A stretch of DNA of 64,000 nucleotides from positions 186,001 to 250,000 of the forward strand of contig NW_026570343.1 in assembly GCF_019649055.1 (NCBI RefSeq). The letters run 5' to 3'. A program made the translations under genes and the position numbers. Positions 24,435 through 32,524 of this stretch are shown here, piece after piece. Source of the DNA: Paramacrobiotus metropolitanus. Its lineage: Eukaryota > Tardigrada > Eutardigrada > Parachela > Macrobiotidae. Numbering within the stretch: the first letter of the stretch is position 1; each line of letters opens with the position of its first letter. The notes beneath the pieces were generated by a model. The model ran no database searches. It was not told where the DNA came from and saw only the letters and a list, made by a program, of their open reading frames with translations.

Positions 24435-25019
24435 TTATTGAGTAGCAGGAAACTGCTGTATCATTCGACCAACAAAATTTACTGATATTTGTATGTCATG
24501 CATTTCTTTCAATCCCAAAAAGTTGCATTTTCCCGATGGAAAGAGCACAGCAGTACACCCAGGCAATTTTATACGTAAACCGCTAAACAGTTCAGGAGTA
24601 TATTCCAACTTGTAATGTTGGCTGAATTTCTCAATATGTATACGCGCACCAAAATCATGAGTGACAACAATATTAACAATTCGAAATCCTGAAACGATAC
24701 AACGGTACCCAATTGATTGAAGAATGCTGGTAAACTTGTCGACCAATTCTCTGGCAGCAGATTCCGAACGAGCTCCATTGACCGTGATTTTTCCATTGGA
24801 ATATAGTTGGCAATGTGCTTTATAGGGAGAGAGAATACGAAGGAGTAAGCCGGAAAATTTGCGGGGAATATACTGCGCCATCGGTACTTTCTTTTCAATC
24901 TCCTTCAGATTGAGGATAGTGTTTAAATCCGCAACGGCAACGACATTCATGATTTTTGGCATGGCAGTAGAACCACAAACCGAACCGAATAGCTTTGCGC
25001 AGTGTTGTTTGGGGCACAT
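24435..25019 (-). CDS. TATA-binding protein (TBP) homologue encoded by the Polinton
   Basis: The 194-residue protein consists almost entirely of two TBP repeats. Repeat 1, about residues 24-104, includes NVVAVADLNTILNLKEIEKK, YIPRKFSGLLLRI and the SNGKITVNGARSE turn. Repeat 2, about 112-190, includes FRIVNIVVTHDF, YTPELFSGLRIKL and FPSGKCNFLG. The positions of the four DNA-kinking phenylalanines are F55, Y73, F145 and F160, so three are kept and one is tyrosine. There is no long N-terminal tail. TBP nucleates transcription pre-initiation complexes on promoter DNA. The gene is convergent with PolB (3 bp between stops) and 27 bp downstream of the 25047-25397 gene, so it is firmly inside the element. 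Origin by capture from a host or a large DNA virus is inferred. The frame is intact. Confidence 0.85.
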   Translation of the reverse strand: MCPKQHCAKLFGSVCGSTAMPKIMNVVAVADLNTILNLKEIEKKVPMAQYIPRKFSGLLLRILSPYKAHCQLYSNGKITVNGARSESAARELVDKFTSILQSIGYRCIVSGFRIVNIVVTHDFGARIHIEKFSQHYKLEYTPELFSGLRIKLPGCTAVLFPSGKCNFLGLKEMHDIQISVNFVGRMIQQFPATQ

Positions 25020-25046
25020 CTGTTAGACGGTGATAGACGGGGCAAC

Positions 25047-25397
25047 CTAGTCCTCAAGATTGACCACTTGGGGAACATAACGCTCCAGTAAACGGCACTT
25101 CTCCAAACCCTTGGCATAGAAAGTTAGCTTACTAGGACGGCCAATACGGTTAAACATGTCTTCCAAGGCAACCGTCACTTGATTGTGTCGATAATCACCA
25201 AAGGTGCTCCAGAGAAGTCCATGGGAATGCTTGGCCTGTTTCTGCAACTCGCGAGCGTGTTTACCGGCTGATCGTGGTAAGCTGAAGGTGTACTGCCCAC
25301 TGTCATGTTTTTCTGGGCACGAGAAGGCCAGCTGTTTGATATATGGTACCTTTTCAATTATAAACCAATCAGCATCTAAAACACATGGCAGAGCCAT
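25047..25397 (-). CDS. Polinton accessory protein of unknown function
   Basis: From the ATG at 25397 the product is 116 residues; the frame is open further upstream but runs through the palindromic promoter, so the internal ATG is preferred. The C-terminus reads FYAKGLEKCRLLERYVP followed by QVVNLED. I have an impression, which I cannot verify, that short proteins with a KGxEK...NLE ending accompany PolB in other animal Polintons. No signal peptide or membrane segment. It is 27 bp upstream of the TBP-like gene and shares a bidirectional promoter region with the PC4-like gene at 25574. Confidence 0.55.
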   Translation of the reverse strand: MALPCVLDADWFIIEKVPYIKQLAFSCPEKHDSGQYTFSLPRSAGKHARELQKQAKHSHGLLWSTFGDYRHNQVTVALEDMFNRIGRPSKLTFYAKGLEKCRLLERYVPQVVNLED

Positions 25398-25456
25398 GGT
25401 CAAGACTAGACTGAAATACACAACTCGTTTATCACTTGGCAACAGCGTTGGTTTAT

Positions 25457-25495
25457 GGTACCTGGTGCCAGGTACTTTACCTGGCACCATGTACC
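25457..25495. promoter_or_regulatory. Inverted pair of GGTACC-type palindromes between divergent genes
   Basis: GGTACCTGGTGCCAGGTAC at 25457-25475 is followed after TTT by ACCTGGCACCATGTACC (25479-25495), the same motif in inverse orientation. It is about 60 bp from the ATG at 25397 (-) and 79 bp from the ATG at 25574 (+). The two half-sites fit a bidirectional promoter or dimeric operator. Confidence 0.65.
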
Positions 25496-25573
25496 ACAGT
25501 TGACCTTCAAACATTTGTTTTACAACTTGCGTGCGCTCAACATACACTTCATTTGAGTTCAGTTCTGACAAAA

Positions 25574-26400
25574 ATGGAACCGTCTCTAAAACGCCGCCGT
25601 TCAGACTCGAAGCCTAAAATGCCACTAGTCAACAAGACTAAGTGCAGTGTCGAGAAGACTCATCCTCGTTTAGCCTTCACAGAGAACGGTCGTCCTGTGT
25701 ATCGTCTGGGCAACGAGAAATTTGTGCATGTCGATTATCAGTGGGAAGAAACTCGAATTTTTATTGGTGAATGGAAGGAAGGACCGCCCGGGAAATGGAA
25801 GCAGACGTGGGCGAAAACGATAAGCCTTACCAAAAGAGGATTCATGCGCTTGGTATCGTTACTGCTGACGGAAAAAGCCGATCTGGATCATTCCAATGGA
25901 AATTTACCTCCTTTATTCTTACTGGACCGAGGGGTGTACTTCAACTGGAGCCGTCCTAACGTGGCCAGCTTTCGCCGCTATCAGCGGTCTCAGGAAGGTG
26001 ATTTGATGCCCACGAGAAACGAGATATCATTGAACGAGAAGTGCTACGAAGCATACGGGATTTTACTCTCTTCAAACATATTGTCAGTGTGGACGAAATC
26101 GTTGAGGATGTGGATGATGACAAAAAAGGTCTTTGTCATGAGAAGTTGTGCGACGCTATTATTGATGCTATGGTGAAACTAGTTCATGAAAGATGCCCTG
26201 ATTTCCGGGACGTGTTAACGTATACGGAATGGAAAGATGCTGTGCAACGTCTGTTGGATGCTCGTTTTGTGCATGGCATTTTGTTTGGTTTTGAAGAACT
26301 GAGCTTTAAGCAAGCCTTAAGTTTGGATGTGGTGAAGTATTTGGATACACATGAAAATCAAATCCGTATGCAAGTAAACTGCTCTCTGAACCAAGTTTAA
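25574..26400 (+). CDS. PC4-like transcription coactivator / ssDNA-binding protein, with one frame break
   Basis: The N-terminus is basic (MEPSLKRRRSDSKPK). Then, at about residues 40-105, come RPVYRLGNEKFVHVDY, TRIFIGEW, PPGKWKQTWAKTISLTKRGF and RLVSLL, in the order of the PC4/SUB1 fold: a beta strand with a glycine turn, a strand, a 'GKxGISLT'-like segment and a helix. PC4 binds single-stranded DNA and bridges activators to the TBP/TFIIA complex, so its company with a TBP homologue is suggestive. The frame shifts near 26020; the following frame (to 26400) gives a helical, acidic domain with SVDEIVEDVDDDKKG. A tiny intron is a less likely alternative. The start ATG lies just 3' of the palindromic promoter. 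The PC4 assignment is motif-based and needs a profile search. Confidence 0.5.
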
Positions 26401-26494
26401 CTTAGGATTTCTGTAATGCATTTTATGGTTGTCACTACAGTATAACACGGCATTTGTTCTATTTATTTCTTTGAACAGATCGTTTTTGCATGGT

Positions 26495-28333
26495 TCATTT
26501 CATTAATCGTTGACATATCTGACGGAGAAAAGATCCGTCAACTATTGCTGTGTTGATATCAAAAAAAGAATTTACATACTGACACACCATCTTGTCGTTG
26601 CTTGTTCGATTATCGGTAAATAAATGTACAATATTAGTGAAAGATTCGCCGCTAGCGCGTCTCAAAACAAAAAATAAGCAATATTGACCACACACGGTAC
26701 TATATTCGGACTGAAACTGTTCGTCTTGACAGACAATAGTATTATTCTGAGCAAGCATAGAGAAGTGCTGAGAATACGTTTCCAACGCTTTACCATACGA
26801 ATCAAACACTTCCAAGATTCCCGCTTGGGTTTGTAGCAAAGCAATCCAGTGTGCGCCATTTTGGTCAGAGGGGTCCGTGTTAACTACACATGCTCCAGGG
26901 TACGGGGCTAAACATGGCGGAACTTGGTCACTGGCAAACACACCGCGGAACAGCTGGGTGGTAACAGGATTTCCTGCAGACAGTGGTGAATTTGCTCCGT
27001 GTTCATGTTGAAAATCCGCAATCAACTGGCGATGTTGATTAATTTCGATGATGCTGTCATAAATCAGCATGCACACCATCATGATTGTTGTCGTCAATGG
27101 TTTAGCAAAGGAAACTGATACACTCAGATTTCCTTGTTTTATCAAGGTCAAAGGTCCGCGGCCAGTATGTCCTGGTGTAAGGTCAAAACCAAATACGGTA
27201 TATCCTTGATTATATTCGGTGCGGTTGAACGGTAGTCCGCCTTGCAAACTCGGTCGGTATCCCAGAGTATCAAGCAAACCATCGTAGCACTCCAAGGATA
27301 AGTTGTGTTCAAAATCACTTATATAGGGTTTGCTAGGGAAGCTCTGACCATCCACTTCCACACTAAGTTGTGTAATGTTGAAATGTTGAAAGTTAAACGG
27401 ATTCTTTTTGATGGATCCGTGAAAATCTTCGCTATCGACAAATCCAACGAACACGACTTTGGGTATTTGCCCAATCTGTAGATTGCTGACCACGGTGCTT
27501 TGCGTCTTTTGCGGAATGTCCGACACGCGCATAACTATCCGCTCAACATGATATTTGACGGTTTTCTTTAACAATTCACCAGCAACAGCTGTCAGAAAAT
27601 CCGGTGAGGGAATGTAGCGTCGGATAGACAACCGAGCATTGCGAATGAAGGGCTTAAACGTTTTCGTGGCATCTTTATCCCACACACGCAGGGCAAATTC
27701 AGGGCGGCTGACTACCAGACGGATGTTCACAGGAACCCCTGTGCACAGTGGTTTGCTTTGGTCAAACAAGTCCGAAAATAGTCTTCCAGAAAGTTGAACA
27801 TATTGTCCGGTTTGAAATAAAGCCTTACGGCTCTTTTCTCCTTGATTAGACGTCTCATCGTTATGTTTGGCGGGCGTGTCCAAATAGAATGCAGCCGAAG
27901 TCAACTGGCTACTTTGAGCCTCTTTGCTATGCGATAGCAATGACTCAAAGTATGCTCGGTACGGATAGAACGTGGCGGCATCCGAGATCAGTCGATTGGC
28001 TACCGTTACATGACAGGATGAGAAGAGCGAGTGCAAGAAATTATTGACCGGTGCCACCCCATCATCCGCGGTTACCAATTCCCAGTCACCGGTAGTTTTA
28101 CGCACTTTGATGCCCACTTCCAACTCCAATATCATATCTGCCAAACTGAGCAGACCAGCCGTACTAGGTGGTATAAAGAAATTAATGTCACCAGCGGATC
28201 CATTGTCGGTCAAAATAGTTGTAGGGTTCAGTTTCTCGTGTTCGGTACGCCAGCGGTCGGTCAATGTAGCCGGCAAGGCAAACAACTGATTTTCCAGCTG
28301 CATGGCCGGTTCGGAATGTTCCATCATGAGCAT
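26495..28333 (-). CDS. Major capsid protein continuous with adenain-like protease
   Basis: The single 612-residue frame has two parts. Residues about 1-435 look like the double-jelly-roll major capsid protein of Polintons (opening with FFIPPSTAGLLSLADMILEL and ending near IYDSIIEIN). Residues about 455-612 are a C5 (adenovirus-type) cysteine protease: FRGVFASDQVP at the start, catalytic His in GAHW (495), Asp in FDSYG (511), a Gln region near 541 and Cys in VCGQYC (548). These are normally separate neighbouring genes. An ATG at 27006 in another frame, about where a separate protease start would lie, hints that small indels may have merged two overlapping genes. The protease would mature capsid proteins. 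It is the last gene of the minus-strand virion cluster, 9 bp after the minor capsid gene. Confidence 0.8.
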   Translation of the reverse strand: MLMMEHSEPAMQLENQLFALPATLTDRWRTEHEKLNPTTILTDNGSAGDINFFIPPSTAGLLSLADMILELEVGIKVRKTTGDWELVTADDGVAPVNNFLHSLFSSCHVTVANRLISDAATFYPYRAYFESLLSHSKEAQSSQLTSAAFYLDTPAKHNDETSNQGEKSRKALFQTGQYVQLSGRLFSDLFDQSKPLCTGVPVNIRLVVSRPEFALRVWDKDATKTFKPFIRNARLSIRRYIPSPDFLTAVAGELLKKTVKYHVERIVMRVSDIPQKTQSTVVSNLQIGQIPKVVFVGFVDSEDFHGSIKKNPFNFQHFNITQLSVEVDGQSFPSKPYISDFEHNLSLECYDGLLDTLGYRPSLQGGLPFNRTEYNQGYTVFGFDLTPGHTGRGPLTLIKQGNLSVSVSFAKPLTTTIMMVCMLIYDSIIEINQHRQLIADFQHEHGANSPLSAGNPVTTQLFRGVFASDQVPPCLAPYPGACVVNTDPSDQNGAHWIALLQTQAGILEVFDSYGKALETYSQHFSMLAQNNTIVCQDEQFQSEYSTVCGQYCLFFVLRRASGESFTNIVHLFTDNRTSNDKMVCQYVNSFFDINTAIVDGSFLRQICQRLMK

Positions 28334-28342
28334 TGCTATTGT

Positions 28343-28729
28343 TTAGAAAAAGTCCGGAATGCTGGTTGGCGGAATACGTTTAATGCGATGTACTTTACGT
28401 TTAACACGTTGTTTCTTCCGAACGCCTTCTCCTTCTTGCGAAACTAGGCGTTTACCAATCGCCGCTCCTGCTTCTTTAATAACCCCGGTTGCCGCATCTT
28501 GCAAGTGAGGGGTGGCGGCTTCTAAGGCTGCTTTGGCATGAGGCGCGGCTTTGCGTAAGATCGGTTTAGCAAAACCAGTAATCTTTGCCAATAAATTTTT
28601 CAAAATTTGAGGAAATCCAGAACCGTTTTGCAGTGTTCCTCGATACCGAATAAGGGCACTTCCACCCGTTTGATTCACAAACACGTTGTCATACCGCCGA
28701 GGGTCGGGTACATAAGCTACTAGTGGCAT
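28343..28729 (-). CDS. Minor capsid protein, pVI/pX-like
   Basis: The 128-residue protein has a glycine-containing N-terminal part (RGTLQNGSGFPQILKNLL), an alanine/lysine-rich amphipathic middle and a strongly basic C-terminus (RKKQRVKRKVHRIKRIP) with nuclear-localisation character. That composition and its place between penton and major capsid match the small pVI/pX-type proteins of adenoviruses and Polintons, which are processed by the protease and disrupt membranes or bind DNA. It is tightly packed: 2 bp after penton, 9 bp before the capsid gene. Assignment by context and composition. Confidence 0.6.
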   Translation of the reverse strand: MPLVAYVPDPRRYDNVFVNQTGGSALIRYRGTLQNGSGFPQILKNLLAKITGFAKPILRKAAPHAKAALEAATPHLQDAATGVIKEAGAAIGKRLVSQEGEGVRKKQRVKRKVHRIKRIPPTSIPDFF

Positions 28730-28731
28730 CT

Positions 28732-29697
28732 TCAGTACAGTCGTTGAGGACGGAAGTGCAGCTTGACCAATGACTTTCCCGTTTGGAATTTAGCGTCGTC
28801 ACCTAGGTCATTAGCAATAGTCAGATGAATGGTCTCAAAATGTTGGCGCAATACTGGAACGTAATGGGGAATATCGAAGCGTGCTTCCACGATCTGGTTG
28901 ACCTCCCCTCTAATAGGTACAGCACGCAGAAACTGCGCCGCGGTATCGCCAATCAAGCTATAGTCCGCAACGTCGCTGTACAGGAACAAGCTTTGATTTC
29001 CCAGTAAAGTGTTAACGGGGCGTTCCGAAAGAAAAGTCGTCAGTTTAGGGGGAGGTGCTTTAGTGAAAAATGATAGGTACTTACTACGACTTGTTTTCGA
29101 TTCAAATGGAAACGGGCCGCGTGCATTAGAATGAATTTCCTCTGGGACGTCCGGTTTGTATTCACTTTGCTCAAATCCTAATATTTTTTGCAATGTAACG
29201 GATCCTGGGGGGAAGGAAATTGAAACACGATCGTTACCGATTGAAAGTTTAACGCGATGATTAGTAGCCGTCAGGAACTGCAAACTGAAGGCCTTGTTGT
29301 CATGTAAAGCACTCTTGTCTTGATGAACCACATCGTCCACCATGTACGGCCCAATTACCGGTACAAGATTATTGATAGTTTCCAATAATAAATCGGCATT
29401 TTTATAGTTTCCTGGCGGAATGACCAAAATCTCTTGGTGAACTACATAGTCCGCGCTGGTGATAAAGTCGTCCTCTTTCTTCACACGAAATTCTTTAACT
29501 ATATCCAAGTGTATTTTCTGTTCAGTTGGAAGAGTGTAGAATGAATTTAGATACTGCAGTTCCACCAGCGCCATTTCCCACTTTCCCTTGAGGGTAATGG
29601 GGTGTTTTAGTTTTGTGGTCCAGTTTGATGGAGTGTTTGTCGTGTCAGTAGCGAAATCGCTTGGTAGCGTTATGTAGAATGGGGCTCCCTCAAACAT
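28732..29697 (-). CDS. Penton (minor capsid, single jelly roll)
   Basis: The 321-residue protein opens FYITLPSDFATDTTNTPSNW, then TTKLKHPITLKGKWEMALVE, the recognisable N-terminus of Polinton penton/minor capsid proteins, which form the fivefold vertices. It continues with beta-rich sequence and ends LVKLHFRPQRLY. The start overlaps the integrase 3' end by 28 bp. No lesion seen. Confidence 0.8.
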   Translation of the reverse strand: MFEGAPFYITLPSDFATDTTNTPSNWTTKLKHPITLKGKWEMALVELQYLNSFYTLPTEQKIHLDIVKEFRVKKEDDFITSADYVVHQEILVIPPGNYKNADLLLETINNLVPVIGPYMVDDVVHQDKSALHDNKAFSLQFLTATNHRVKLSIGNDRVSISFPPGSVTLQKILGFEQSEYKPDVPEEIHSNARGPFPFESKTSRSKYLSFFTKAPPPKLTTFLSERPVNTLLGNQSLFLYSDVADYSLIGDTAAQFLRAVPIRGEVNQIVEARFDIPHYVPVLRQHFETIHLTIANDLGDDAKFQTGKSLVKLHFRPQRLY

Positions 29698-30722
29698 GAT
29701 GTTAACACCCAGGAATCGTGTTCGGGTCCGTATCCTAACCAGCGCACCAGAGCTTTCTTTCCTCGTCGTTTAATAACAAAATCAATCGCGTATTTTTTGT
29801 CTTTTGGGTTTGAAACAAGGGACAGTTCGTGTTCGTAAAATGTCCCTTTAATAGATTCGCCTTGATAATCTCGCACCCGGTACACAGGAACTTTATGCGG
29901 AATAACTTGATGAACGTAGAACACTTCTTCCTTAAACCGGTAAGTGTAACCCTTTTCTACTTTTGTCTTGTGCACCGCAATGCGTACAGCGTCACCAACC
30001 TTGAAACGAGGTTGTCTTAACTTTTGATTTTTGTACAAAGCATTGTACACGCGCAAAGAGTTGTCCTGGCTTACATCTACTGGCCGCAGACCGTGAGCAC
30101 GATGTGCAGAATGATTGTACGAGTACACAAGATCTTGCAACTTGTCAATATAACGTGCAGATAAACGTGATCGGAACAGTCGAAACATTCGTGTCTTGAT
30201 AGTACGGATCACCCGCTCCGCCATTGCACATTTTACATCTTCGTTTTCCGAAGTAAAAATCATGATATTCTTTTCCTTCAGAAATTTCTTTACGGTTGTG
30301 TTCAACATCTCCGTTCCTTTGTCGTACTGCAACTTTTCAGGCTCGCCCAGATCAATAAATGCCTTGCTTAACGCTTCCTTCGTGTCAGTTCCAGTCTTGG
30401 TTTTTAACGGTTGCACACTCAATTTCTTGGAGAAACAATCAATGACGAAAAGTAAGTACTTATATCCATCGTTTTCTTTTGCATATTTAGCCAAGTCAGC
30501 CAGATCAGCTTGGAACTGCTGTTGCAGGTTGGTGACAACTATGCGGTTGCGCGGAAAGCGCTTCCGCGACTCCTTGTTGACAGTGTACGCATCGATTTCC
30601 TGCAGTATTTCCTGTGCTTTCCGTTTGTTGGCTCTTGTCTTTAAGCTGTTTCGAAATCTTTGGACGCCGCCAAGACCGCCGGGGTCCCGCGGGTTGAGAT
30701 ATTTCTTCATTAGCTTCTCCAT
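29670..30722 (-). CDS. Retroviral-type integrase with C-terminal chromodomain
   Basis: The 350-residue enzyme inserts the element DNA. The catalytic core has D73 (FQADLADL), D134 (QYDKGTEM) and E169 (MAERVIRT), a DD35E spacing. A beta-rich DNA-binding region with FKVGDAVRI follows, and the C-terminus YAIDFVIKRRGKKALVRWLG then YGPEHDSWV is a chromodomain with the expected aromatic residues. In retrotransposons such domains steer integration to methylated histone marks. The start at ATG 30722 has a basic leader. The 6-bp duplication around the element is what this enzyme class makes. The frame is intact. Confidence 0.88.
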   Translation of the reverse strand: MEKLMKKYLNPRDPGGLGGVQRFRNSLKTRANKRKAQEILQEIDAYTVNKESRKRFPRNRIVVTNLQQQFQADLADLAKYAKENDGYKYLLFVIDCFSKKLSVQPLKTKTGTDTKEALSKAFIDLGEPEKLQYDKGTEMLNTTVKKFLKEKNIMIFTSENEDVKCAMAERVIRTIKTRMFRLFRSRLSARYIDKLQDLVYSYNHSAHRAHGLRPVDVSQDNSLRVYNALYKNQKLRQPRFKVGDAVRIAVHKTKVEKGYTYRFKEEVFYVHQVIPHKVPVYRVRDYQGESIKGTFYEHELSLVSNPKDKKYAIDFVIKRRGKKALVRWLGYGPEHDSWVLTSCLREPHST

Positions 30723-30834
30723 TGTTACAACAAGTTGATACGCAGTTGATCTTAAATATTCGACACAAGCGTAAGACTGTTGGAATAAAGCCAGACATTA
30801 TGGTAAAGTAATCCACCGAATTCTGTGAGCACCG

Positions 30835-31491
30835 CTACCTTTCTGGACCGTACGAGAACGTAATTTTCGGTTTGGGTCGTCTACAGATATATCGGATTGT
30901 CGCTTTTGTCCTTTTAAGGGGGTAGAGAGAGGAAACAATGGAATTCGTTTTTGCTTGCGCGGTTTTGGATGCTCTTCTTTGCCTTTGCGTTTTTTTCCTT
31001 GGTAGGAAAACTCGCTGGAAAAAAGTGCTAAACGCTGACTTTTGCCGGCGATTGTTGATCCGTATCGTCTGAGAGGTTTCGTTTTGACCTTTCACAGGTA
31101 ATGACTCTGGAAACAATGGCAGGCGTGGTAGCTTCTGGGATGTGTCGCTGACTTCCTCGTCAGTCCTTTTTCTTTTCCGGCCTTGACTTCTGTTAAATTC
31201 TTGAGGGTCTGCTAACGGTGTTGGTTGTGTAACAGGATCAGTGGACAGCTCCAGAGGATTTTCGTCCGGTAAGGCTTTCTGCTTAAGTGCCAGGAAACGC
31301 TCTAGAATGCTTGTTAGTTGGTCGGCCTTTTGGTATTCGTTTAGATCGTTTCGGTGAAGCGTTTTGGCAATAAGCTCATCTAAGGATACAACTGGTCTAT
31401 CTTCAGGCGGTTCTTTGTTGATTTGCAATTTTTCATGCATTCGGTCTTCCATGATACGTCGAGGAACAATGTAGTACTCATCCATTTCCAA
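30835..31491 (-). CDS. Polinton accessory protein, basic C-terminus
   Basis: The 218-residue protein has an acidic/helical N-terminal third (MDEYYIVPRRIMEDRMHEKL, then YQKADQLTSILERFL) and a long Arg/Lys-rich C-terminus. It overlaps the next upstream gene by 14 bp, which suggests co-expression. I associate a pair of small ORFs of this kind upstream of integrase with animal Polintons/adintoviruses, where they are thought to be virion components; this is from general memory and unverified. Confidence 0.55.
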   Translation of the reverse strand: MEMDEYYIVPRRIMEDRMHEKLQINKEPPEDRPVVSLDELIAKTLHRNDLNEYQKADQLTSILERFLALKQKALPDENPLELSTDPVTQPTPLADPQEFNRSQGRKRKRTDEEVSDTSQKLPRLPLFPESLPVKGQNETSQTIRINNRRQKSAFSTFFQRVFLPRKKTQRQRRASKTAQAKTNSIVSSLYPLKRTKATIRYICRRPKPKITFSYGPER

Positions 31492-31804
31492 TTAACGAGG
31501 TCAGGACTCCCGCGAGAACTGGTAAAATTGCTCCAATAAATCCTCCCTGCTGCAATATCTTACGCTTCTCTTTCAACGGGTATCGTCGTAAAGCAATTAG
31601 CTTTAATGCTTTTCGATGGCGTTTGCACTTGTCCATCTGTGATGGGGAAAGGGCGACTGTATTTTTGACTATATTGACAGCAATCTCTTCCAGAGCTTTC
31701 ATCTGGGGTTTGCTCATATAGCTCATCAAAACACGTCGCTGCCGTGGCTTCAGTTTCTGCAGTGTTATTATAAATGGCGCCAAAGATTTTACGCGTTCAG
31801 ACAT
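31478..31804 (-). CDS. Small Polinton protein with C-terminal hydrophobic segment
   Basis: The 108-residue protein is helical and basic over most of its length (RKALKLIALRRYPLKEKRK), then ends QQGGFIGAILPVLAGVLTSL, a glycine-started hydrophobic tail that could insert into a membrane. It overlaps the ATPase 3' end by 16 bp and the following gene by 14 bp, in the middle of the virion cluster. A minor virion or membrane-active role is inferred. Confidence 0.6.
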   Translation of the reverse strand: MSERVKSLAPFIITLQKLKPRQRRVLMSYMSKPQMKALEEIAVNIVKNTVALSPSQMDKCKRHRKALKLIALRRYPLKEKRKILQQGGFIGAILPVLAGVLTSLIGNG

Positions 31805-32506
31805 TTTGGAAGTGCTGAAGAACCGCGATGCAAATAAATCCTCATCTGTTCGTGTGGAAGCACATGGGAGCGTATCCGTAAATAGTCTGGGCAGGTTGAC
31901 CTTAAGTCCAATATAAGCGGTTGGTAGGATTGCGAAGTAACTTTATTATAGGCATCCACAAGGTGTTTTAATCCCGTTTGCCTAGCCAAAAGTGCTATCT
32001 GATTAACATCTCTGACATTTTTAAAAAGTACCAAATATTGCAAATTCAGGGTTATATCCCGCATGCTTTTCCTTGCTTAAATAGGTTTTGCAGTAGAACA
32101 ATAACTGAAACATTTTTATGGTGAATGCCACGTGTGAAAAGGTCAGCGCATCGCACATCCTGGCAAATGTCGGTAGCCAGGTCGTCGATGACCACCAACG
32201 TCTGCCGATTTGTATCAAGCAATTCCAAAGTGCTGAAAAGTTCGTCCAAACCCTTAATGAATTCAATAATAGGGATTGTAGATTGGAGAGTCTCAAAGCT
32301 TTTTTGCCAGGCCCCATAACAGTAAATAATTTTTCTGGTACTTTATCAAAAACATGATCTCGTTGTTCGATTAAAGAGAAAACAAATTGTGACTTTCCCG
32401 ACATTGTAGGACCGCAGACGGACATACCAAACGGTGCGCAAAAGCGCGGATACTCTTTTAATGTGTTATACATCTTACAGGCAATGGACTGCACTGCTTC
32501 ATGCAC
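31789..32506 (-). pseudogene. FtsK/HerA-type genome-packaging ATPase, broken in three frames
   Basis: The first frame holds the Walker A motif in SVCGPTMSGKSQFVFSL. A second frame (32249-32052) holds the Walker B segment TLVVIDDLATDI and continues to VLLQNLFKQGK. A third (32064-31789) holds the conserved tail beginning MRDITLNLQYLVLFKNVRD. The order is correct and only two frame breaks, near 32300 and 32060, separate the parts; the second lies in an A-rich run. The family pumps DNA into capsids. As read, no functional protein can be made, so the element is either defective or the assembly has indels here. Confidence 0.8.
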
Positions 32507-32524
32507 AAACTTGAATATTCACTT

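Noticed and set aside
25398-25571. N-terminal extension of the 25047 gene
   Set aside because: It would translate through the promoter palindromes; the internal ATG at 25397 is a better start.
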